Assembly: GCA_963575745.1 (NCBI GenBank)
Contig: CAUYUJ010014547.1
Coordinates: 1-40,000, forward strand
DNA length: 40,000 nt
Reading direction: 5' to 3'
Source of the DNA: Prorocentrum cordatum
Lineage: Eukaryota > Sar > Dinophyceae > Prorocentrales > Prorocentraceae
Shown: positions 27,801 to 37,917 of the stretch, in pieces
How the letters are laid out: every line of letters begins with the position of its first letter
Position numbering within the stretch: position 1 is the first letter of the stretch
The notes under the pieces: generated by a model
Told to the model about the DNA's origin: nothing
Database searches by the model: none
Seen by the model: the letters and a program-made list of their open reading frames with translations, nothing else
Translations under genes and position numbers: made by a program

Positions 27801-27939
27801 CTGTCGACAGTCCGCGTGGATTTCTCGTCTGTGCGCTGGGCACCCCACCCTGGCGCGCAGAGCGCGCCAGGGCGGCGCACGAGGCGCCGCCAGAGGGGGT
27901 CCAGCGCAGGTCCGAGAAATCCGCGCGGACCGTCGAGAG
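27801..27939. mobile_element. 139-bp nested inverted-repeat element
   Basis: The outer arms are about 27 bp: GTCCGCGTGGATTTCTCG (27810-27827) pairs with CGAGAAATCCGCGCGGAC (27913-27930), 17 of 18, and pairing extends outward to CTGTCGACA and GTCGAGAG. A second pair is TGCGCTGG (27832-27839) with CCAGCGCA (27901-27908). The core is a perfect 11-bp hairpin, CCCTGGCGCGC / GCGCGCCAGGG (27848-27858, 27862-27872), with a 3-nt loop. No coding capacity. It could be a MITE or a structured RNA. Confidence 0.65.
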
Positions 27940-27954
27940 TGTATGCTCATGCTC

Positions 27955-28335
27955 TTCATCATTATTTTTTTTGTTATTATTCGTCTTATTATTCCTTTTC
28001 TTCTTGACCATACTATTAACATATTTCGTACTAGTGTTGTTATTACCTACATCATTATTACCCGTATTATTATCATTACTACGATTCGTATAGTATTCGT
28101 ATTACTATTATTATGATTATTATTAGTCGTAATACCAATCGCATTGTTATTATTATTATTATTATTATTATGAATATTATCACGATTACAATTATTATTC
28201 GTAGTTTTGTTACTGCTACTGTTGTTACTATTAGTAATACTAGTATTAAGATTCTTAGTGCTATTGTTAGTGGTAGTGATACTACTATAACCATTAGTAT
28301 TATTATTATCGTTATAAGTATTAATTTTCTTATTC
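27955..28335. repeat. (ATT)n-rich block
   Basis: About 380 bp of ATT/TTA trinucleotides with ACT, GTT and CGT interruptions. Sharply AT-rich in a GC-rich window. Encodes Ile or Asn runs only. Confidence 0.9.
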
Positions 28336-28904
28336 CTCTTCTTGGGCCAGGCCACGACCTCTGGGGCACTGGGCCCAGGAACGCTCTCCCTATGCCGGGC
28401 GCGCGGGCTGCACCTGGGCGAGGGCCGAAGCTTGGCGCCCCCTCCTGCGCCGCACGCCCGTGCTGCGAACATCTCTCGGCGCAAGGAGCGGGGCGAGGAG
28501 GAGGAGGAGGAGGAGGAGGAGGAGGAGGAGGAGGAAGAGGAGGAGGAGGAGGCAGCAAAACAAAAACGAGGGGAAGGCGGGGGGGGGCCTCCCTGCTGGG
28601 GGGGCCCCCGTCGGCTTTCGCATCTGTGGAACCCCGCGGGGACCCCCGCCAGATCCCTGCTGGGATGGGCCTCCTTGCGGGGGTTCCCCGCTGGCGTGCG
28701 GTCGTCCGTTCGGCATCTGGGCCGCGCCACCGTGGCGCCGGTGTGGCCCAGAAACCAATGCGCAACTGGACGGCGTGTCGACGCCTGCGCGCCAGGGCGT
28801 GGCAGCCCCTGGAGAGGAGTCCGCCGCGCCCGCCCGCCTCATCCCGCGGGGGCCCTCTGAGGCGACGAGTGCGGCCTGTCGGTTCCCAGAGGAGAGGGAG
28901 GGAC
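28336..28904. other. Unassigned, with (GGA)n at 28495-28555
   Basis: GC-rich sequence open in several frames on both strands. No domain recognised. Confidence 0.4.
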
Positions 28905-29120
28905 GGAGGGAGGAAGGGATGGACGGAGGGAGAAAAAAAGGGAGGGAGGAGGGGAGGTAGGGAGGAGGAGGAGGAGGAGAGCAACGTTCGACTAACTTTT
29001 CTGCCTTCAGGCTTTCAGGAGGAAGAGGAGGAGGAAGGGGAGGAGGCGGAGGAGGAAGAGGAGGAGGAGGAGGAGGAGGAGGAGGAGGAGGAGGAGGAGG
29101 AAGAGGAGGAAAAGAGACAA
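28905..29120. repeat. (GGGA)n and (GGA)n tracts
   Basis: Polypurine on plus, split by about 40 bp of unique sequence near 28985-29010. Confidence 0.88.
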
Positions 29121-29621
29121 ATCCGTGAGCCCAATTAGGTCAGCTGGACTAGCCTTTTGACAGAGGATTCGGGGAACGGGAAGCTTCATCCCAAACAAGG
29201 AAGTCGCGACGGAGACAACCGCCGCCCGCTCTCTTCGAGCGAGGCACTGGCCAGGGCGGCGCCCTCGGGGCACGCATCCCCAGACGGAGCAGCCGAAAAG
29301 GAGAGGGAGACCCGCCGTGGCTTTCGTGAACCAAAGATTCTTTTGCGAGGCACCACAAGTGAGTCGATCCCCCTCCCCTCCCGTTCCAACGACCACGACC
29401 GCGACTCGGCTCCCTCCTCCTCCCACGGCCGCCGCTGCCTCGTCGAGGCAGCACTACCACAGGGACGCCTGGCAACTCAGGCTGGCCGTAGGGCCTGACG
29501 CTCTGTTCACCACTCATCGCTCGATCTGTAAGCTCACGAGACAAGATACCTCTTTTCAACCAGAGCAGCGAATCGTTCTCTCCTCCATATTACTTGGCGC
29601 TCACCACTGTAGATACTTCCC
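29121..29621. other. Unassigned stretch
   Basis: Moderately complex DNA, no gene or RNA signature recognised. Confidence 0.4.
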
Positions 29622-30490
29622 GCTCCCACCGGGCCCCGCGGGGCCGCTCCCAGAAGCACCCCCCTCTCGAGCTCTAGCACCTCCGATCTGACGGGCGCCA
29701 CCTGCGCCCCCGTCGGGTGGTTCACGCCGAAGCAGTAAAAGACCAGGCGTTCCTGATCGCCTTCTTGATTATTCGACGTCTTGATGCGGAAGGACTTGAT
29801 GTATTGGCCGGTCTCTCCGATCGGGGCGTCGGCGACGGTCGAGCCCCAGTGCTCTTCGGCCTCCGCGCAGATCCTCTGGTCCTTCTCTGCCGCGGGACCT
29901 TCTGCGCACTGTTTCGTTGCTGCGTAGCGCGCCGCCGCGGCGAAGACTTGCAGGCGCGGTGCCCCGCGCTCTCGATGCGAAACTCGTTCGGCGGTTTCCG
30001 TTTCTCGGCAGTCTCCTTGCTCGTGGCATTGCGTTCCTTTCCTGCCGCGACCATCGCTGCCGGGGCACCCTGGATCGCGCTCGCCTCGCGCGTCGCGCAT
30101 GCCGCCGACGCGAGGTCGGCCGCGCGCCGCGTGGTGGCCAATAGCAAGCGCGCGACGATGTAGAGTAGCTCCCCGCGCCCCTTGGCGCCGCCCTTGTCCG
30201 CCCTGGCTTTCTCGGGCGCTGCCTCCGCGGAGCCCTGGCGGCCCCCGGCAGGCGCTTGCGCGGACCCTCGGGTCGATGGGCTGAACCGCGACGCCGTCTC
30301 CAAGCCGCGGCACACCATGGCGGGGAGCTGGGCGGTCTGCGCCAAAGTCTCCCGGCGCAGAGGCAGCCGCGACTGGACTGTCAGGCTGCAGCCCCCGCGA
30401 TGCACGCGCGCGCGCATGGCGGCCGAGCTCGCCAATATCCGTCCCTCTGAAATCACGCGCAGGCCAATCGCGCGCAGCTGGAGATCTAAT
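29622..30490 (-). pseudogene. Possible LINE ORF1-like fragment
   Basis: Two overlapping minus frames carry helical, protein-like pieces: LLYIVARLLLATTRRAADL (about 30160), then AGKERNATSKETAEKRK, ICAEAEEHWGSTVADA, and IKSFRIKTSNN with RLVFYCFGVNHPTGAQVAP (about 29700). The order vaguely recalls the first ORF of dinoflagellate LINEs, where a helical region precedes a segment ending in a Leu-Glu-Arg motif; here VLELERGVLL is seen near 29660. No catalytic motif is present, so the assignment is weak. An unrelated cellular exon cluster is possible. Confidence 0.3.
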
Positions 30491-30734
30491 GTCACTCATT
30501 ATGGGCGGGTACCTCGTAGAACAGTACCCTCTGAGAACCGATCCCAAGAGATGCCTGGGCGCCGTCACCGACGCGCGGGACATTTGACTGCAGCGAAGAA
30601 AACAAGTGCTACATGGGAGTAAGAACTGCTGGGCGGCGGGGGGCGGCGTCCTCGCCCCAATTTCCCGCGCCCAGAATTCCACGAAACTGATGTTTATAAG
30701 CGCCCCGGCAGCCTCGGAGCCTGCCAGGACCAGA

Positions 30735-30795
30735 ACGCATGTGTATATATGTATATATGTATATGTGTACATATATATACATATATATGTATGCG
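30735..30795. repeat. (TATATG)n patch
   Basis: About 60 bp of TATATGTA/CATATA, with a short inverted symmetry around GTACATATATATAC. Confidence 0.85.
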
Positions 30796-30799
30796 TGTG

Positions 30800-32099
30800 T
30801 GTAAAGATATAGATACATAAACCTCATCGATCGCGCAGAGATTGCCCCAAATGTTCCGACGCGAAGTCGAGAGCTCCCCCTAATTAGAGCAACCGCAAGG
30901 GGGCCCTCTTCCAACTGGCCCCCCACGACCCCCCCCCTCAAACGCAAGCTTGCCGAACAGCGAGGCCGCGCGCGCCGCGCGGGTCGACTCGCCGGCGCCC
31001 GGGGGCACGGTTACTAAGGACTAAGGGAACGGCAGGTGTCGTCTTTTGGTTTCTTTGCAGCGCCACCTCTCAGTGTCACTCGACAAAGAGATGCGGGGCA
31101 TTTATCCGATCTCGCTTAGCCAGAGCCTGCGCCAGAACAGGCGGCTCCAATCCGTTGGCGGCAGTGTTCTGGACCTGGCCCGGGAGCGGATTGCGACGCC
31201 AGCTGCAGGACAGCGACGCACGATAGCGCCAACGACCATGTCCCTCCCAATTGTTAAGAAGCCTTCGTGCTTATCTCACAACGTCTAGTGACATATCGAC
31301 GCGCCGCGTCCCTTGATGGAAAAAGGCACCAGAAACCACGCGCAACCAGATATGTTGTCCTGAGTGTCCTTCCTGCTGCTTCGTAATGTTCGCCGTGCGT
31401 GGTAGCTGTGATGCGCGAAATGAGCAAAATCATCTTCTGCCCCCCGACGCATTGCCCATGCCCGCACGGCTTTAAAACATCATGTCGTCATTCAGCCACC
31501 CGTCGTACCTGTTCGAGAGAATATTTCGGACTCCCCCCGATCAACCAGAACCGTCTCTGGAGACTCGTCCGCGTGGTTCGTCAGACTCATGCCAGCCCTG
31601 AAGTTGTTCTCCCACGTGGCAACTAGATTTGCACTTGCCTAGTCCTCTTTCCGAGGCGCCTAGCTCCATTGAAGAACGGCCCGAGAAAATGTGCCCAATC
31701 TTCCCTGCGCTGTAAATTGGCCTCCCCTTGCGCCGCCGCAGCGAGGACGTACATGTAGGGGCACCTCCTGCGCAGTCAATTCACATTAGTGCCGCCTGAT
31801 AGCGCTGCTCGCGCAACTCTTACTCGCGACCAGCAGCCGCCAAAGAAGCCGTTTCATACAACTCCTGCCATGACGAACTGGCGAATGCGCTGCTCATGCC
31901 CTTGAGAGAATTGCAATCGATCGCTCCAGTCTCTCTTGCCCCCCAGCCCGTCAGCATCGTCACCGACGCCGCGTTCCTACTCTTCCTGTATGCCACAAAG
32001 CCGTGATCCGCGATGGAGAGGAACGCCTTTCCTGCGAACGGTGCCCCATTAACTGCGCGAGCTTCTTTTGGGCTCACCTCCAGCTTTCTGGGCGTACTG
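30800..32099. other. Unassigned complex sequence
   Basis: No repeat tract and no recognised domain. A minus frame at 32077-31820 (FLSIADHGFVAYRKS) is protein-like and may belong to the element whose endonuclease lies next to it. No start, stop or splice logic could be established. Confidence 0.35.
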
Positions 32100-32980
32100 G
32101 CACGTATTGGCCCCCACCGATTTGTTCAACTATCCGCCGACCCCCGCTTGCCGGGGGTGAAGAGGCGCGTGAGACATTCGGCTGCCCCCATCCACCTTTC
32201 CCCTTTCTCTGGGGCCCAAAATGCCGCTTGAGGGGGGGGGCCTCCGGAGCCTCTCCAGAACCCCAGACGGCGCATGAGGCCCAAAACAGAACGTCCCCAA
32301 TGTCCGGTCAAGCGAACCCGCCGCAACACACATCTGAATTCCCATGTACATGCGTATTCTATGTCCAGCACAACTCACATACTACGCCCTGCTCAGTAAC
32401 TACACCAGCCAGGGAGGAATCGACCTGCACCCAAGACCTTCACTCCGTGCAAAACCGATACCGTCGTTCACGTCGCTGCCCGGTACTGGCATACACACTT
32501 CGTCGGCAAAGAACTCATCACGGCAGACATCCAAATAAACAGTAAAGCCGCCGTCTTGAAGTTCCCCCCGTGCGTGGCCCTGGTTTTAGGCTGCGGTGGG
32601 AAATGTCACACTAGCGCACACACGTCTACCGCTCCGTAGTGTGTTCGTGCAGCCAAAGCGCGTCCTCGTGTTTCTGGTGAGGTGCCCCACGTCCTGATCG
32701 CATGTCGTGGTTGTGCCGAGAGATTGAACACACGCGTACACCCGCAAGCATCTTTACTGAAAGGTGATGGATGAAACGGGGCTGGTAGTACATACCGTCC
32801 AGGCCACATCGAACTCACAACAGCAAGAACAATCTGACTATGTTCGATATGCCGTGTCCACGCCAAGAAGACGACGTCGAAATGATTGGTCTCTCCGATG
32901 ATTCCTCGAAGCCTGCCGCCACTGGTGCGCTGGGGGTTGAAGCCGAACACCCTGAAACACAGCATCGCTACCTCCTCTCC
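32100..32980 (-). pseudogene. Second endonuclease-like retroelement fragment
   Basis: Minus-strand pieces in order: IIGETNHFDVVFLAWTRHI (about 32900), RGRALAARTHYGAVDVCALV (to 32606), HFPPQPKTRAT in another frame, then GSDVNDGIGFARSEG (about 32440-32485), where D-ND-G matches the D-N motif of this endonuclease family. A weaker GTF-GPHAPS piece follows near 32290. This order matches a dinoflagellate-type endonuclease preceding an RT, distinct from the 13964-14950 family. There are at least three frame changes, and no RT was found downstream. Confidence 0.5.
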
Positions 32981-33084
32981 TCCCGCCGAGCAGCGGCATA
33001 CATCCAGCCGAGGGGGGCGGTCGCCGATGCTCGGCGGCGCGGTGTGGCCAGCCGCCCGCGCCGCAGACTTGGGCCCGAGCCTTA

Positions 33085-33440
33085 AGAAGAAGGAGGAGGA
33101 GAAAGAGGAGAAGAAGAAAAAGACAAATAATAATAATAATGATGAGGAGGAGGAGGCGGAGGGAGAGGAGGACGAGGGATAGGCGGAGGAGGACGAGGAG
33201 GGGAAGGAGGAGGCGGTGGAGGAGGAAGAGGAGGAAGAGGAGGAAGAGGAGGAGGGCAGGCAGCAGGAAGAGGAGGAGGAAGAGGAGGGGGACGAGGAGG
33301 TGGAGGAGGAGGAGGAGGAGGAGAAAGAGGAGTATGAGGTGGAAAAGGATGAACAGGAGGACGAGGAGGGAATGCAGGAGGTGGAGCAGGAGGAGGAGGA
33401 GGAGCAGGAGGAGGAAGGAGGAGGAGGAGGAGGAGGAGGG
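33085..33440. repeat. (GGA)n-rich polypurine block
   Basis: About 355 bp of GGA with GAA, CAG and TGG interruptions. Encodes Glu or Arg runs on plus. Confidence 0.9.
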
Positions 33441-33683
33441 GAGGCAGGAGGAGGCGCCGCGGGGCGCCGCCGCCGCCGCCGCTGCCGCCGTGCCGCTGCT
33501 GCTGCCGCTGCCGCCGCCGTGAGGCTGATGCCGTCGCATGCCCGCCGCCGCCAACACCGCCACCGTGCTGCTATGTGCTGCTGCTGCCGCCTCCGTGAGG
33601 CTGAAGCCCGTTGTCGAGACCCCGAGGGCCGTCGCCGTCATGGTCAGATTCTTGGCATAGCCGTGGTCGTGGTCGCCGACTGC
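33441..33683. repeat. (GCC/GCT)n-rich stretch
   Basis: CGCCGC, CTGCCG and GTGCTGCTG words encode Ala or Arg runs. CTCCGTGAGGCTGA-GCC occurs twice (about 33510-33530 and 33590-33608), a local duplication. Confidence 0.6.
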
Positions 33684-33756
33684 CGCGAAGGGAGAGGCCC
33701 ATCTCCTTGCACTGCCGCAGGAACGCCTGGTACGAGCCCTCGACTGCCGCCTTCTC
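33684..33756 (-). CDS. Candidate exon (EKAAVEGSYQAFLRQCKEMG)
   Basis: A 73-nt island after CCTGAG|G and before G|GCAGTC (GC donor), phase 0 at the start. The peptide is amphipathic, with the look of a real helix rather than a GC-run translation. It joins in phase with the 33938-34069 island if that one ends at its GC donor. Product unknown; it may belong to the C2 gene further down the same strand. Confidence 0.4.
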
Positions 33757-33937
33757 CTCAGGCCGGCGGCGGCACTGGGCCGGCGTCGCGGAGGCGAGCG
33801 ACGCGGCAGCCACACCCTCGCCTCACCCCGCCTCCCTTTCCTCCTCATCTTCCTCCTGTCCCTCCGCCCCTTCGCCGGAATGGAGGCCGCCGGAGGAGGC
33901 CGAGATGGAGGCCGCTGAAGGCCGCACCCTCCCAGGC

Positions 33938-34069
33938 CAAGAGGGCGGGAAGCAGGGGTAGTTTGTGGTGGACAGGCTGCTCGCTCGCGTCCAGCGGCCG
34001 GATAGCAAAGCGGCCGACAGGCATGCTCATTGCGGGTCCGAGCTCCGCCGCAGCTCGAAGCAGGACCGC
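33938..34069 (-). CDS. Candidate exon (AVLLRAAAELGPAMSMPVGR...)
   Basis: Acceptor CACGAG|G; donor either TTG|GCCTGG after 33938 (phase 0) or G|GTGCGG after 33928. The start is phase 0 and joins cleanly to the preceding island at 34327-34369 (…LRWEALAE). Text continues as FAIRPLDASEQPVHHKLPLL. Composition is balanced and protein-like, unlike the surrounding runs. No family recognised. Confidence 0.4.
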
Positions 34070-34092
34070 CTCGTGACCCGCGGCTGTCACAC

Positions 34093-34341
34093 GAGGTGGC
34101 CAGATAAATCCCAATTTCTTCGACCCGGCGGGAGGCCTCCACAGCCGTCGAGGGGCCGTTCGACCACGCTCCCCTCGCTTGGCTCCAGCACGTGGACCTC
34201 GGAGAGGTCCACGGCTGTCTCGAGGTGGCCAGACAAATCCCAATTTCCTCGACCCGGCGGGAGGCCTTCACAGCCGTCGAGGGGTCGTTCGACCACGCTC
34301 CCCTCCCGTGGCTCCAGCACGTGGACCTCGGCGAGGGCCTC
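34093..34341 (-). repeat. 129-bp tandem duplication within a candidate intron
   Basis: Two units start at 34093 and 34222 and differ at about six positions. The length is 43 codons, and a minus frame reads through both (EVHVLEP-EGSVVERPLDGC). Of the differences, two are synonymous and four not, so coding is not favoured. On the minus strand the first unit begins right at the GTCCAC donor of the 34327-34369 island, consistent with an intronic duplication. Confidence 0.7.
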
Positions 34342-34369
34342 CCAGCGCAGGCCGGCGGCCCGCGCTGCC
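34327..34369 (-). CDS. Candidate exon (AARAAGLRWEALAE)
   Basis: A 43-nt island between GGAG|G and GAG|GTCCAC, ending in phase 0. It joins to 33938-34069 as a continuous helix. The acceptor choice is uncertain because several AG|G sites lie upstream in the same open frame, and the link to earlier exons was not resolved. Confidence 0.3.
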
Positions 34370-34443
34370 CTCCGCGTGCGGGCGGCGATCCCTCGGGCGC
34401 GGGCGGCGCGGCGGCCCCTGCTGTCGGTGTGGGTGCCAGCTGG

Positions 34444-34566
34444 CCATCGCTCGGACGTCCATTCCCTGTGCTTTTTTCGGTTTCGTGCGTGGTTTCTGCG
34501 CCAAAGGATCAAGGATGCTCCTCGATGGTCCTCGCCGAAGGAAAAATGCACACGTCCGAGCGATGC
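34444..34566. mobile_element. 123-bp TIR element (MITE-like), copy 2
   Basis: Inverted repeats CCATCGCTCGGACGT (34444-34458) and ACGTCCGAGCGATGC (34552-34566), 14 of 15 paired. About 95% identical to 4299-4421. On the minus strand it lies between two protein-like islands and begins at a possible CTG|GCATCG donor, so it may be an intron or part of one. Confidence 0.78.
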
Positions 34567-35135
34567 CAGGCCAGCGCCCGGGAGGGCCACGGGCCGTGGC
34601 ACGCTCGCGGCCGCTCGCGCCTCGAGGCGCCCCTCGAAGGCTCCGATGGAGCACCGGGCGAACCTTTCATCTTTGGCACGACGTGCGGATCCGTCGGCCA
34701 CCCTGGCGCGGGGTGGGGTCGCAGGGCTCTCGCGTCGGATTGCCCCCCCCGGGCGCCCGCACGGGCGGCCGTGAGCGGCAGCTGGCTCGGAGCTCGCGCG
34801 GGAAGCACCCATCGCGTCGCGAGGGGCGTGTCGGCCCGGCGGCCTCGCCCTCGGACTCGAAGAGGGCATTCATGGCCACGAAACTTGGGCTGCTGGGGGT
34901 GCCTCCTCTCGGCCCAGCCCCTCTCCTCGCTTCGGCGGGTCGGCCCGACCTTGTCCGAGGCCTCGCCCTTTTTGGCTTCTCCTCACGCGCCGAGGCCGAG
35001 AGCCGAGGGGCGCGGGTGCTTGAAAGCGGGCAGGCCTCTCGGACGGTTTTGGCGATGAGGAGGGGTGGTTTCTGTTGACTGATTTCGATGAATGTTTCAA
35101 ATGGTTTGCAAACTCTGCAGGTCGCGGTGCTCCTC
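34567..35135 (-). other. Possible exons, unresolved
   Basis: Minus-strand frames contain FARCSIGAFEGRLE (34621-34663, acceptor GAAAG|G, donor GAG|GCGCGA) and FVAMNALFESEGE (ending near 34835 at GAG|GCC). Both look protein-like, but their phases do not chain with the neighbouring candidate exons, so I do not call them separately. The rest is unassigned GC-rich DNA. Confidence 0.3.
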
Positions 35136-35139
35136 GGCC

Positions 35140-35440
35140 TACTCCTTCTCCTCCTCCTCCTCCTCCTCCTCTTCCTCCTCCTCCTCCTCCTCCTCCGTCT
35201 CCTCCTCCGTCTCCTCATCCTCCTCCTCCTCCTCCTCCTCCGCCGTTCTATTTCGTTCTAAAAAATGTCTCCTTGTCGCGCCCCGAGGCCAGTTTTTATG
35301 GCGGGCCAGGCGTTTCGCCTGAGACTTCCCCACCATTTATGACCCTGAAGCTCAAGTAACAGCTTCACTGATGGAGGGTTGGTGGTTTTCAAAAAGTGAC
35401 TCTCGCCTTAGCGCCGCGCGCATTCGTTGCACAAATCCTA
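35140..35440 (+). repeat. Composite repeat E, locus 3
   Basis: A (CTC)n tract (35148-35243), then the E module (TGTCGCGCCCCGAGGCCAG, CAGGCGTTTCGCCTGAGAC, TTTATGACCCTGAAGCTCAAG) and one tandem unit (TTCACTGATGGAGGGTTGG, CTCTCGCCTTAGCGCCGCGC). Family B copy 2 follows immediately. Confidence 0.72.
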
Positions 35441-35474
35441 CAAGCCCTTTGGGCGACAGTTGGTCTAAGGGTGA

Positions 35475-35900
35475 TCCTCTTTTCTTCCACAACCCCTCTT
35501 CCCTTCGGGGAGTGGAACCCTCCCCCTCCCCTCCCAAGGGTTTTTGGGAGGGAGACCGATGTGTGAAAGCCTTCAAGATGACACCAAGAGATCCTCCGGG
35601 GCTCCCAAGAGGCCCCAAAGAGAGCTCCAAGAGCGCCCCAAGGAGCCGCAAAAAGGCCTCCAAGAGGCACCCGAAAGGCCCCCGAGCGGCCTCAGATAGC
35701 CCAAGATGACCTCCAAGATGGCTCAGGATAGCCCAAGCTGGCTCAAGATGGCTTCCAAGATGCTCCAAGAGGCCCTTAAGACCGCTCCAAGACGGCTCGG
35801 CTCTCCCCCCGTCAGCTCTCATGGGCATTGTATCTGGATGTGCTGGTGGGGATACTTTTTTCGTCGCGGCAGCAGGCGAGAGCGCCGACGGCAAGTAGGG
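35475..35900 (+). repeat. Dispersed repeat family B, copy 2 (with family G words)
   Basis: CCTCTTCCCTTCGGGGAGTGG, a G/C-rich hairpin-like stretch, CAAGATGGC-type words (35560-35815), then GGGCATTGTATCTGGATG, GCTGGTGGGGATAC and CAGGCGAGAGCGCCGACGG. Collinear with 26745-27180. Confidence 0.6.
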
Positions 35901-36332
35901 TTCGAGCGGGCCGCGCACGAGCCTAAATGCCTAACGCCGACGAGCCGGCGATCTAAGCAGCACCTGAGCGGGCCGGTCAGCGCGAGGGGGCGAGGGCTGC
36001 AGCTGCCAGGAACTAGGTCCAGGAGTGCGCGCATGCACGATTAGCAAACCAGGGTTGGAGCGCAGCCAAAATGGCGCGGGGGCGGTACCAGGATGTGGCC
36101 AGGAAGACCGTCACTGGGAACGCTGACACCAGCCGGGCCAGGAAGAGCTCACTGGCTACGGAACTAGTGCATGGGGTGGCGCCACTAAAGTCGCACACCG
36201 AGACTCCAGAGGGGAGTACTGACCCGAAACCTGCCGACAACCGTTCCCGGGGTGAACCCGAGCGGTCTAGCGGGGTAGCCAAGAGAACGATGGATGTGGC
36301 GGCGGCGGCGGCGCCCTCGCCCTCCCGCGGTC
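35901..36332. other. Unassigned stretch
   Basis: Complex sequence, no domain recognised in any frame. Confidence 0.4.
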
Positions 36333-36401
36333 CTCGTCCCCGAGCCAGCCCTCACTGGCCGCGGCGCGCAGCGCCTCGAGCTTCTCGAGGACTGCGGGCG
36401 C
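36333..36401 (-). CDS. Candidate exon (APAVLEKLEALRAAASEGWL)
   Basis: A 69-nt island, phase 0 at both ends, after CGCCAG|G and before GAG|GACCGC, a GA donor like that of C2 exon 3. The peptide is a clean amphipathic helix ending in GDE. It joins in phase to the 38876-38935 island. Product unknown. Confidence 0.42.
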
Positions 36402-36459
36402 CTGGCGGGCCCCCCCTTTCAGCTCGCCTCCCCGGCGCCTGGCGCTCCAACTCCCAGCT

Positions 36460-36890
36460 CCTCCTCCTCCTCCACCTCCTCCCTCCTCCCTCCTCCGCCT
36501 CCGCCTCCTCCTGCACCTCCTCCTCATCTTCCTCCTCCTCCTCCTCCTCGTCCTCCTCCTCCTCTTCTTCTTCCTCCTCCTCCTCTTCCACCTCGTCCTC
36601 GCGGGCCCTCCTGCTTCTGCTCTTTCCTCGTTTTCCTCCTGCTCCCCCTTCCTCCGCCAATTCGTCTTCCATAGGTTGCCATGCGAAGCGAAGGTTAAAC
36701 AACCAGAAGTCATCCTCCTCCTTACCCGCTCCCCAATGCGTGTCATCTTCCGCCTCTTCCTCCTTCTCTTCCTCCCTCCTCCTGCTCCTCCTCCTCCTCC
36801 TCCAGCTCCTTCTGCTCCTGCTCGTGCTTCTGCTCCTGCTCCTGCTACTCCTCATCCTCCTTCTCCTCCTCTTCCTCCTCTTTCTCTTCT
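36460..36890. repeat. (CTC)n-rich blocks
   Basis: Two polypyrimidine blocks (36460-36600 and 36715-36890), separated by about 110 bp of more complex sequence. Confidence 0.87.
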
Positions 36891-37362
36891 TTCCCCCTCA
36901 TCTCTTACTGCTGAACCTGGTCCCACTGTTGATGTTCCTTCTCCTCCTCGTCATCCGCATTCCACGTCCCCCTCCTCACCCCTCCGCCCCCCTCGTGACC
37001 CCTCTCACTGCCTCCTGCCCCTCCTCCCTCCTTCTCGACCCTGCCCGGTCCTCAATCCTCCCCTCCTCTTGCGCGCAGGAGCGCATGCGCGCGCAGGACG
37101 GGGAGGGGGGGAAATAATGCGCGCGGCCCCTTTGGGGGGCCAACGGGCTCCGAGGACTAGGCTTGCACATTGCGTGCTCGCTGCCACAGTTCCAGTTCCC
37201 AGCGTTATGCAGATCGGTTATGTTCGAGCTCCAGTGTTGTAGTCACCGATGTCCGCGCGTGGACCCCGGCCCGAAAACCCGTGCATTCGCTTCGCAGAAT
37301 CACGCGTTCTGAACATATTGGGGCGTCCTGGGACGCGCAAAATACTGCAGGTTCGCGCCCGC
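36891..37362. other. Unassigned, pyrimidine-rich 5' part
   Basis: C/T-rich to about 37075, then complex sequence with no recognised feature. Confidence 0.4.
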
Positions 37363-37485
37363 GAGGTTAACATCCCTTGCAAATTGCGTTTGGCTCGCGC
37401 CGGCCTCAACCCCCTTGTGAGGCCAGAATCCCTGGCAAATTGCCTTCGACTCGCGCTCCAGAGGCCACAATCCCTTACAAATAAA
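37363..37485 (+). repeat. ~45-55-bp tandem repeat, 2.5 units
   Basis: GAGGTTAACATCCCTTGCAA, GAGGCCAGAATCCCTGGCAA and GAGGCCACAATCCCTTACAA recur. The first two are followed by ATTGC-TT-G-CTCGCGC. Confidence 0.6.
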
Positions 37486-37539
37486 TGCGCGCTTGCGTTC
37501 CCGAGACCCCTCCTCCTTCTCATCCCCCCTCCTTCCTCG

Positions 37540-37640
37540 GCCTCAGGCCCCTCCTCCTCCTCCTTCTACTCCTCCTCCGCCTCCTCCTCCTCCTCCTACT
37601 CCTCCTCCTCCTCCTCCTCCTCCTCCTTCTCCTCAATCTC
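37540..37640. repeat. (CTC)n microsatellite
   Basis: Polypyrimidine tract; further CTC and CATCC words continue at intervals to 37915, just before composite repeat E locus 4. Confidence 0.88.
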
Positions 37641-37917
37641 CCCCCTGCGCGGCGGAGTGGCATTAGCCCTCTTACCCCTCCTCCTCCTCATCCCCCTCAT
37701 TATCCTCATCGTCGTCCTCATCCTCCTCTGCTTCCTTACCACTCCTTATCCTCATCCTCATCATCATCCCTCCTCCTCTCCTCTAGCCCCCTTGCAGAAG
37801 AAGCCCGTCATCACGTGCCCTCGTCCCTCCTCCTTCTCCTTTTCCACCCTCCATCCCTCCGCGACGGAGTGGCTTCACCCACTTACCCTTTCTCCTCCTC
37901 CTCCTTTTCCATCCCTT

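Noticed and set aside
29534-30772. A 412-codon minus-strand frame as an intact gene
   Set aside because: It starts inside a TATATG repeat and mixes protein-like pieces with other frames; only a weak retroelement-fragment call is justified.
35735-35755. GGCTCAAG word as a relict of a dinoflagellate spliced leader
   Set aside because: It is one of many degenerate CAAGATGGC minisatellite words and lacks the rest of the leader.
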